From Acidobacteriota bacterium (lineage in GTDB: Bacteria > Acidobacteriota > Polarisedimenticolia > Gp22-AA2): DNA of 5,054 nucleotides. The notes under the pieces are model-generated. The model was given only the letters and a program-made list of their open reading frames with translations, was not told the origin of the DNA and ran no database searches. Numbering within the stretch: position 1 is the stretch's first letter; each line of letters begins with the position of its first letter. The stretch lies in contig JAPUIN010000363.1 in the NCBI GenBank assembly GCA_027297005.1, positions 1 through 5,054 of the forward strand. The letters are read 5' to 3'. A program made the position numbers and the translations under genes. This document shows, in pieces, positions 1 through 5,054 of the stretch.

Positions 1-1
1 G

Positions 2-115
2 AGTCGATTCGTCGAGTCGCTGGATTTCACCGCGGCCGCGATCGGTGCCGACCCGGCCAGGGGCGGCGAGGAACGGGCAGGCCCCATCACGGCCGCCGAC
101 GATCAGGGCGGATAA
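2..115 (+). CDS. Possible C-terminal end of a convergent unknown gene (partial)
   Basis: A plus-strand reading frame is open from the left edge to a TAA at 113-115, giving 37 residues that begin SRFVESLDFTAAAIGADPAR and end ITAADDQGG. By hand count the G+C of codon positions 1, 2 and 3 is about 76, 62 and 78 percent, the pattern expected of a coding frame in a high-G+C genome but only mildly marked. Other frames are also open over this short stretch. The minus-strand frame sharing the same triplet boundaries has no ATG or GTG start, so a plus-strand tail fits best. If real, it converges on the acyl-CoA dehydrogenase with 25 bases between the two stops. No domain is recognisable and no function can be proposed. 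It may simply be non-coding. Confidence 0.35.
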   Translation, partial: SRFVESLDFTAAAIGADPARGGEERAGPITAADDQGG

Positions 116-140
116 GGCTCCGTGACGCTCAGGTTCGGCG

Positions 141-1907
141 CTAGCCGATCAGGTCCTCACCGTAGCCACCCTGCTCGTAGGCCAGGGCGCTCACGCGGGT
201 GAGGTTCCGGTCCTGGTTCTTCTCGATCCGCCTGAGCAGCCGCCGGATCCGTCTCCAGGCGGCGTTGCCGAAGGTGCGGGTCATCAGGATGTCGCGGCGG
301 GCGGCCTCGACCCCCGCCTCACGCACGCGCGTGTTCGCCCGCGACAGGCAGGCGATCAGCGCGTAGAGATCCCCCGCCGCCTCGGCCAGGCGCTCCTGCA
401 TGAACTCGCGCTCAACGATGTTCTTACCGTGAATTCTGAGGAGGTGCTCCGCCGCCGCCGACAACGCCTGAGCGTAGCGCGCCGCCCGCAGGGCGGTCTT
501 CTTGAGCGGCGCTTCGATCTCGGGAATCTGCTCGTCGCTGATGACCCGGCGGATCCTCCTGAACGCGAAATCCGACAGGACACCAATTTGCGAGATGGGA
601 TCGTGCAGGGCCCGTCCCACCTTCTTGAGCTCCTCCCCGAGCTTTTGGACACCGGCGAGCGCGACGAAGACGCGGAGGATCTCGTTGGTCCCCTCGAAGA
701 TCATGTTGATACGGCAGTCGCGAAGGTAACGCTCGTACGGGTATTCCTTGATGAACCCGTTGCCGCCGGCAATCTGCACGGCATGATTGACGACGCGCCA
801 CGCATTCTCGGAGGAGAAGATTTTAGAAAGCGCCGATTCGATCGAGTAGTCGACGTCCCCCCGTTCGGCCAGCCCGGTCGTCAGGTAGACCATACTCTCC
901 GCCGCGTAGGTTCCGGTCATCATCTCGGCCACCTTGCCGCGAATCATCTCGAACTCTGCGATCGGCCTCCCGAACTGGCGGCGCTCCTTGGCGAATGCGA
1001 CGCTGCGGTCGATCATCTCCTTGGCCCCACCGACCGCGCCGGCCGCCAGCGAGACGCGCCCGTCGTTGAGAATCTCCATGGCGTACTTGAAGCCGCGGCC
1101 CGGCTCCCCGAGCAGGTTCTCCTTCGGCACCGGAACCTTCTCGAGCATCAGGTCGGTCGTCGACGACCCCTTGAGCCCGAGTTTCTGTTCCTCCCTGCCG
1201 GTCGAGACACCGGGCAGGTCCCGGGTGACGATGAACGCGCTGATCGTGTCGCGCCCGTCGATCTCGGTACGCGCGAACACCGTGAACAGTCCGGCGTATC
1301 CGCCGTTGGTGATGAATCGCTTGGTGCCGTCGAGAATCCACGTCCCTCGCCCCTCGTCCCAGACGGCGCGGGTCTTCAGTGAGGCCGCGTCCGATCCGGA
1401 GTCCGGCTCGGTCAGGGCGTAGGCGGTCAGCAGATCGCCGCTGGCGACGCCCGGGAGCCAGCGCCTCTTCTGCTCCTCGCTCCCGTAGAGCAGAATCCCC
1501 TTGCTCCCGATTCCGAGATGCGCACCGACGATCGTCGCGGTCGTGGCGCAGTGGCGGCAGAGTTCTTCCATCAGCCGGCAGTACGAGGTGATCGGCAGCC
1601 CGGCGCCGCCGTACTCCTCGGGGATCGTCATTCCGAACATGCCGAGTTCCTTTAGTCCCTTCATCTCCTCGACGGGAAATACGCCCCGCGAGTCGATCGC
1701 CGCCCCGTCGAGATGGTCGGCCGCCCAGGAGCGAAACGATTCCAGGACCAGATCGAGGGTCTCCCGCGACTCGGCATCCTGGCGCGGATAGGGAAAGACC
1801 ATCTCCGCATCGAGATGGCCGTTAAACAGCGCCTTCATGAAACTCCTCTTCGCCGTTCCCCGCTCCGCCTTCGGCCGGGCCGCCGCGCCTACCCTCGGGC
1901 TCGCCAT
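141..1907 (-). CDS. Long-chain acyl-CoA dehydrogenase, VLCAD/ACAD9-like (FadE role)
   Basis: This 588-residue FAD-dependent acyl-CoA dehydrogenase should catalyse the first step of beta-oxidation, acyl-CoA to trans-2-enoyl-CoA, passing electrons to electron-transfer flavoprotein. The N-terminal helical and middle beta domains cover roughly 45-265. The middle domain carries the family signature ALTEPDSGSD at 164-173 and KRFITNGG at 196-203. The C-terminal helical domain, about 270-420, has RRQFGRPI at 309-316 and QIAGGNGF at 378-385. FEGTNE at 403-408 places the catalytic glutamate at E405, the position used in VLCAD. An extra domain of about 160 residues follows (430-588), as in mitochondrial VLCAD/ACAD9 and the ~590-residue Bacillus FadE, so long-chain substrates are likely. 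Short- and medium-chain enzymes are only ~380-400 residues. The ATG at 1905-1907 follows a consensus ribosome site, but M24 (ATG at 1836-1838) is a credible alternative. It is the last gene of the apparent operon, 54 bases after the bifunctional protein. The family call is firm; chain length is inferred. Confidence 0.95.
   Translation of the reverse strand: MASPRVGAAARPKAERGTAKRSFMKALFNGHLDAEMVFPYPRQDAESRETLDLVLESFRSWAADHLDGAAIDSRGVFPVEEMKGLKELGMFGMTIPEEYGGAGLPITSYCRLMEELCRHCATTATIVGAHLGIGSKGILLYGSEEQKRRWLPGVASGDLLTAYALTEPDSGSDAASLKTRAVWDEGRGTWILDGTKRFITNGGYAGLFTVFARTEIDGRDTISAFIVTRDLPGVSTGREEQKLGLKGSSTTDLMLEKVPVPKENLLGEPGRGFKYAMEILNDGRVSLAAGAVGGAKEMIDRSVAFAKERRQFGRPIAEFEMIRGKVAEMMTGTYAAESMVYLTTGLAERGDVDYSIESALSKIFSSENAWRVVNHAVQIAGGNGFIKEYPYERYLRDCRINMIFEGTNEILRVFVALAGVQKLGEELKKVGRALHDPISQIGVLSDFAFRRIRRVISDEQIPEIEAPLKKTALRAARYAQALSAAAEHLLRIHGKNIVEREFMQERLAEAAGDLYALIACLSRANTRVREAGVEAARRDILMTRTFGNAAWRRIRRLLRRIEKNQDRNLTRVSALAYEQGGYGEDLIG
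1843..1850 (-). promoter_or_regulatory. Alternative ribosome binding site inside the dehydrogenase gene
   Basis: AAGAGGAG on the minus strand lies four bases upstream of the in-frame ATG at 1836-1838, codon 24 of the long form. A protein starting there would begin MKALFNGHLDAEMVFPYPR. The residues before it are Arg/Ala/Lys rich and lack domain features. The spacing is slightly short and the match weaker than at the upstream start, so this is a secondary candidate only. Confidence 0.35.
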
Positions 1908-1914
1908 CGTTGCA

Positions 1915-1922
1915 ACCTCCTT
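1915..1922 (-). promoter_or_regulatory. Consensus Shine-Dalgarno of the acyl-CoA dehydrogenase
   Basis: The minus strand reads AAGGAGGT, a full match to the anti-Shine-Dalgarno, with seven bases before the ATG at 1905-1907. A second purine-rich stretch, GAGGAGGG, lies just upstream of it. This supports the 588-residue start and independent ribosome loading despite the 54-base gap from the preceding stop. Confidence 0.8.
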
Positions 1923-1961
1923 CCCTCCTCGTCGTTTCCCGCCATCGAGCCGTACACGCTC

Positions 1962-4199
1962 CTATCCTTCGAAGAAACGACGCTCGCTCCTCGCCATCTC
2001 CATCAGCAGGCGCGTCGTCATGAATCGTTTACCGTGGCGTTCCGACAGGACCTCGAGCCCCTGCACGATCGACGGCAGCCCCAGCGCGTCGGCATGCCGG
2101 AGCAGGCCGCCCCGGAACGGCGGGAAGCCGGTTCCCATCACCATCGCCAGGTCGACGTCGGCCGGTGTCGCGGCGATCCCCTCCTCCAGGCATCGCGCCG
2201 CCTCGTTGATCATCGGCAGCACCAGCCGGCTCTCGGTCGGTGCCGGATCCAGGTTCATCCGTTCGCGCGTCGATGTCAGACTGTACACTCCGACATTGAC
2301 TTCCCGGGGTGTCGACGACGATTCGCGGCCACCGGTCGCGTTCGCAGAACCTCCTGCCATTCCACGGTAGACATAGAATCCACGCCCCGACTTGCGCCCC
2401 AGCCATCCTTTCTCCTTCAGGATCTGCAGCGACGTCGACCGCGGCGCACGATCACGGAACGCCTCCACCAGCACCGTCGCCACGTGGGCCGCCACATCGA
2501 TGCCGACCTGATCGAGGACGGCGAACGGCCCCATCGGCATCCCGAACTCGACCATCGTGCGGTCGACATCCTCGATACGGGCCCCTTCCTCGAGCATCAG
2601 GAGCGCCTCGCCCAGGTAGGTCATCAGGATTCGGTTGACGAGGAAGCCGGGCGCGTCACCGACGACCACGGGCGTCTTCCCCATCCGTTTCGCCAGCGCC
2701 ACGATCGTGGTGACCGCCTCGGGGGAGGTGGCGGCGGAGCGCACGACCTCCACGAGCGGCATGCGATGCACCGGATTGAAGAAATGCATGCCGACGATAT
2801 TCTGCGGGCGGGCGGCCGCAGCGGCGATCTCCCGGATTGGGAGCGACGATGTGTTGGTGGCGAAGACAGTCCCGTCTGGTGTCGCTGCTTCGATCTCGCG
2901 GATCACCTTGCGCTTGACCTCGAGCGATTCGACCACCGCTTCGATGACGACGTCGGCGCGGCGGATGCCGGCGTAGTCGAGGGTCGGTTGAATGAGGCCC
3001 ATGCGCCGGTCGAACTCGCGATTCGTGATCTTTTTCTTGCGCAGCTCGGCTCGGTTCAGCTCCCAGGCCGTGTGAACGCCGTGCTTGAGCGCCTCGGGAT
3101 GGATGTCCTTGAGCCGCACCGGGATCCCGGCCCGCGCCATGGCCTGGGCGATCCCCCCACCCATCGCTCCCGCACCCACCACGGCGGCCGCGCTCACCTC
3201 CCGGGGCCGCGCCGGGCCATCCGGGATGCCGGGGTTCTTGCGCGCCGCCTGCTGCAGGAAGAAGAGCGAGACGAGATTCCTGCAGGTGGCGCTCGCCGCC
3301 AGCTGACCCAGGGCCATCATCTCCTCTCTCAGCCCCTCTTCCATGCCGTGCCTCAGCCCGTGCGTGACGGCATCGAGCGCCCGGAACGGGGCCGGATAAT
3401 GGCTCTCGTTCAGCCGTCCGCGCAGGCGCTTGCGGGCAAGGTGTGCGACGATCGCGATCGTCGCGCGCCGCGCCGGGTTGTAGCGAGCCACGGGATGATC
3501 GCTCATTCTCCTGCGCGGCTTGATCTCTCCCGCGGCGGCCGCCCACACCATTCGCTCGGCCGACTCCAGCAGGTACTCCGGAGGCGCCACGGCGTCGACC
3601 AGGCCGACCTTGAGTGCGCGCTTCGCGTTCAGCGATTTGCCGGCCAGAATCATGTCCAGAGCGGGCGCAAGACCGATCTGCCGCGGCAGGCGCTGCGTCC
3701 CGCCCCACGCCGGGACGATCCCGAGGCGGACCTCCGGCAGCCCGATCTCCGTGCGCGGATCGTCGGCTGCCACGCGGAAGTGGCAGGCGAGGGCGAGCTC
3801 CGTGCCGCCACCGAGACAGGTTCCGTTGATCGCCGCGACGACCGGAAACGGCAAACGCTCAAGGGCGTCGAACAGTCGCTGCCCCTTGCGCGACGCGCTC
3901 TCCGCCTCTTGCACCGAGCGCAGCGCCTGGATCTCCCGGACATCGGCGCCGACGATGAACGATCCGGGCCTGGCGCTGGTCACGATGAGACCCCGCACGT
4001 TCTTGTCGTGCGACGCCTGGTCGAGAAGGATCTCCATCACCGCGACGACCGGAGAGTCGAGGGTGTTGAGCCTCCCGGAGGGACGGTCGAGAATCAGGAA
4101 CGCGAGCCCGTCGCGCCGGGTTTCGAAGAGAACCCCGGGGCCTTCGAGCGAGATCGTCTTCTGACCGGCTTCCGCCGCCTCGTCCCGGTTCGCGTCCAT
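1962..4199 (-). CDS. fadJ: Bifunctional enoyl-CoA hydratase / 3-hydroxyacyl-CoA dehydrogenase (FadJ/FadB type, trifunctional alpha subunit)
   Basis: This 745-residue protein should catalyse steps two and three of beta-oxidation: hydration of trans-2-enoyl-CoA, then NAD+-dependent oxidation of the L-3-hydroxyacyl-CoA. Residues ~20-210 form a crotonase domain with FIVGADVREI (81-90) and both conserved acid residues, E134 in GGGTE and E156 in GLPEVRLGI. The NAD-binding domain begins near 335 with VVGAGAMGGGIA (340-351) and has NTSSLPI (449-455). HFFNPVHRMPLVEV (472-485) supplies the catalytic His472/Glu484 pair; PGFLVNRIL follows at 517-525. The second C-terminal dehydrogenase domain contains NEAARCLEEG (665-674) and GTGFPPFRGGLL (689-700). 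Order and length match FadB (729), FadJ (714) and human HADHA (763). The ATG at 4197-4199 follows a perfect ribosome site. A 26-codon in-frame extension to GTG at 4275-4277 has no such site and shows no domain. The thiolase gene just upstream probably encodes its partner. Choosing fadJ over fadB is by general resemblance. Confidence 0.95.
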   Translation of the reverse strand: MDANRDEAAEAGQKTISLEGPGVLFETRRDGLAFLILDRPSGRLNTLDSPVVAVMEILLDQASHDKNVRGLIVTSARPGSFIVGADVREIQALRSVQEAESASRKGQRLFDALERLPFPVVAAINGTCLGGGTELALACHFRVAADDPRTEIGLPEVRLGIVPAWGGTQRLPRQIGLAPALDMILAGKSLNAKRALKVGLVDAVAPPEYLLESAERMVWAAAAGEIKPRRRMSDHPVARYNPARRATIAIVAHLARKRLRGRLNESHYPAPFRALDAVTHGLRHGMEEGLREEMMALGQLAASATCRNLVSLFFLQQAARKNPGIPDGPARPREVSAAAVVGAGAMGGGIAQAMARAGIPVRLKDIHPEALKHGVHTAWELNRAELRKKKITNREFDRRMGLIQPTLDYAGIRRADVVIEAVVESLEVKRKVIREIEAATPDGTVFATNTSSLPIREIAAAAARPQNIVGMHFFNPVHRMPLVEVVRSAATSPEAVTTIVALAKRMGKTPVVVGDAPGFLVNRILMTYLGEALLMLEEGARIEDVDRTMVEFGMPMGPFAVLDQVGIDVAAHVATVLVEAFRDRAPRSTSLQILKEKGWLGRKSGRGFYVYRGMAGGSANATGGRESSSTPREVNVGVYSLTSTRERMNLDPAPTESRLVLPMINEAARCLEEGIAATPADVDLAMVMGTGFPPFRGGLLRHADALGLPSIVQGLEVLSERHGKRFMTTRLLMEMARSERRFFEG

Positions 4200-4203
4200 C
4201 AAG

Positions 4204-4211
4204 TCACCTCC
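4204..4211 (-). promoter_or_regulatory. Consensus Shine-Dalgarno deciding the fadJ-type start
   Basis: The minus strand reads GGAGGTGA, a perfect eight-base match to the 16S 3' tail, four bases before the ATG at 4197-4199 (seven counted from GGAGG). It fixes the start at the methionine of MDANRDEAAE rather than the upstream GTG at 4275-4277. The site lies within a small imperfect inverted repeat at 4204-4218 (TCAC/GTGA arms on the minus strand). Confidence 0.8.
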
Positions 4212-4229
4212 GGTGTGAGCCCGTTCCGG

Positions 4230-4251
4230 GGCCCGCGTGAAACGCGCGGCC
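4230..4251 (-). other. GC-rich hairpin between thiolase and fadJ-type genes
   Basis: In the minus-strand transcript, arms GGCC-(G)-CGCGT and ACGCG-GGCC can pair around a three-base loop, giving nine base pairs with one bulged G. No run of U follows, so it does not look like an intrinsic terminator. It sits 30 bases after the thiolase stop and 19 bases before the fadJ-type ribosome site. A role as a processing or stability element between cistrons is possible, as is chance in GC-rich DNA. Confidence 0.45.
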
Positions 4252-4280
4252 TCCCGTCCGATTCCGGTTGCGCACACCCG

Positions 4281-5054
4281 TCACGATCGTTCCAGAATGA
4301 GCGCCGCCCCCTGCCCCCCGCCGACGCACAGCGCCGCGAGGCCGAGCGTGAGATCGCGACGGGCCATTTCTTTCAGCAGCGTCATGGCCAGTCTCGTGCC
4401 GGAACATCCGACCGGGTGCCCGAGGGCGATGGCCCCTCCATTGACGTTCATTCGCTCCGCGCCGGGATCGCCCGGTGCGCCGGCCAGCCCCAGTTCGTCG
4501 CGCGCGAACTCGGCCGACGCGAACGCCCGCCGGACGGCCAGCACCTGCACCGCGAACGCCTCGTTGATCTCGAACAGCTGCAGATCATCCATCGAGACCC
4601 CACCCCGGCGCATCGCCACGGATGCCGCATAGACCGGGCCGAGTCCCATCGCCGAGGGATCGAGACCGGCGTACCCGTACGCCCGGATCCGCCCCAGGTA
4701 CGGGATCCCCAGCTCGCGCACCCGCTCTTCCGAGGCCACGACGACCACCGCCGCACCGTCCGTCAGCATGCACGAATTTCCCGCCGTGACCGTCCCGTAC
4801 CGGCGGTCAAACACCGGCTTCAGGCGCGCGAGCTGCTCCATCGTCTGGTCCTCGCGCGGCCCGATGTCGTCCAGAATCGGCTCATGCCGGGGTGGCGGGA
4901 AAACCGGCGCGATCTCCTCCCGCAGCACCGACCGGGCCGCCACGGCGCGCCGGTTGCTCTCAAGGGCGAACGCGTCCTGCTCTTCGCGGCCGATGTGAAA
5001 TCGCCGGGCCAGAACCTCGGCGGTCTCTCCCATGTTGAGTCCGCAGATGGCGTC
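4281..5054 (-). CDS. 3-ketoacyl-CoA thiolase, C-terminal 257 residues (partial; FadI/FadA-like)
   Basis: This is the C-terminal part of a thiolase that cleaves 3-ketoacyl-CoA with CoA to acetyl-CoA and a shortened acyl-CoA. The frame stays open to the right edge, where it reads DAICGLNMGETAEVLARRF, matching the start of the thiolase loop and C-terminal region, so the apparent internal ATG at 5031-5033 is not the start. Fragment residues: GTVTAGNSCMLTDGAA at about 87-102, NEAF at 164-167, the catalytic histidine H213 in GGAIALGHPVG, and the active-site cysteine C243 in CVGGGQG. The acyl-accepting cysteine lies in the missing N-terminal part, probably 150-180 residues. About 20 residues more than in biosynthetic acetoacetyl-CoA thiolases separate NEAF from NVNGG, as in longer FadI-like enzymes. 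Together with the adjacent bifunctional gene this favours degradation over biosynthesis, as the beta subunit of a trifunctional-type complex. The thiolase family is certain; the subclass is inferred. Confidence 0.93.
   Translation of the reverse strand, partial: DAICGLNMGETAEVLARRFHIGREEQDAFALESNRRAVAARSVLREEIAPVFPPPRHEPILDDIGPREDQTMEQLARLKPVFDRRYGTVTAGNSCMLTDGAAVVVVASEERVRELGIPYLGRIRAYGYAGLDPSAMGLGPVYAASVAMRRGGVSMDDLQLFEINEAFAVQVLAVRRAFASAEFARDELGLAGAPGDPGAERMNVNGGAIALGHPVGCSGTRLAMTLLKEMARRDLTLGLAALCVGGGQGAALILERS

Noticed and set aside
135..148. Hairpin TCGGC-GCTA-GCCGA over the dehydrogenase stop codon as a terminator
   Set aside because: Only five pairs, overlaps the coding end, and no U tract follows in either direction.
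429..1382. 317-codon plus-strand open frame opposite the acyl-CoA dehydrogenase
   Set aside because: Long antisense frames are common in high-G+C genes. Its product is Arg/Pro/Asp rich with no recognisable domain, and the minus-strand gene here has complete family motifs.
2656..3708. 350-codon minus-strand frame within the bifunctional gene
   Set aside because: It lies in another frame of a clearly coding gene; the product is low-complexity Arg/Gly/Ala with no motif. It is a shadow of the real frame.
3520..4164. 214-codon plus-strand frame opposite the crotonase domain
   Set aside because: Ser/Arg/Pro-rich shadow with no domain, wholly overlapping conserved hydratase sequence on the other strand.
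4200..4277. 26-residue N-terminal extension of the bifunctional protein from GTG at 4275-4277
   Set aside because: No ribosome site precedes that GTG, the peptide has no crotonase features, and a perfect site precedes the ATG at 4197-4199. Translational coupling from the thiolase stop cannot be wholly excluded.
4281..5033. Complete short thiolase starting at the ATG at 5031-5033
   Set aside because: The frame continues to the window edge with conserved thiolase sequence (DAICGLN) before this methionine, so the gene is cut by the window rather than starting here.
1..5054. Novel system, mobile element, CRISPR array, tRNA or rRNA
   Set aside because: Both strands were read; nearly every base is explained by three intact housekeeping beta-oxidation genes, and no repeats, transposase motifs or RNA-gene signatures were seen.

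Overview
The window is a stretch of bacterial chromosome of high G+C content (about two thirds by eye). It is almost entirely filled by three genes on the minus strand, in transcription order from right to left: the C-terminal 257 residues of a thiolase (4281-5054, running off the right edge), a complete FadJ/FadB-type bifunctional enoyl-CoA hydratase / 3-hydroxyacyl-CoA dehydrogenase (1962-4199), and a complete long-chain acyl-CoA dehydrogenase of the VLCAD/ACAD9-like class (141-1907). The gaps between them are 81 and 54 bases, and both complete genes have strong Shine-Dalgarno sequences, so a single polycistronic message is the simplest reading.

Together the three products cover the four chemical steps of one fatty-acid beta-oxidation turn. 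The dehydrogenase makes trans-2-enoyl-CoA. The bifunctional protein hydrates it and oxidises the 3-hydroxyacyl-CoA with NAD+. The thiolase cleaves the 3-ketoacyl-CoA to acetyl-CoA plus an acyl-CoA two carbons shorter. Thiolase and FadJ-type protein probably form the beta and alpha chains of a trifunctional-type complex. No acyl-CoA ligase, electron-transfer flavoprotein or fatty-acid-responsive regulator lies inside the window; these must be encoded elsewhere.

Region by region: bases 1-140 hold no clear complete gene. A plus-strand frame open from the left edge to a TAA at 113-115 could be the tail of a convergent neighbour. 141-1907 is the dehydrogenase; 1908-1961 is a spacer with a consensus ribosome binding site; 1962-4199 is the bifunctional protein; 4200-4280 is a spacer with a GC-rich hairpin and another ribosome binding site; 4281-5054 is the thiolase.

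The host cannot be named from this sequence. Gene content and G+C suit an aerobic or facultative heterotroph from a high-G+C lineage such as Acidobacteriota, Myxococcota or a related phylum, but that is a guess from family resemblance. I see no mobile element, CRISPR array, RNA gene or defence system. This is core catabolic metabolism, with a few modest points worth checking and no evidence of a new system.
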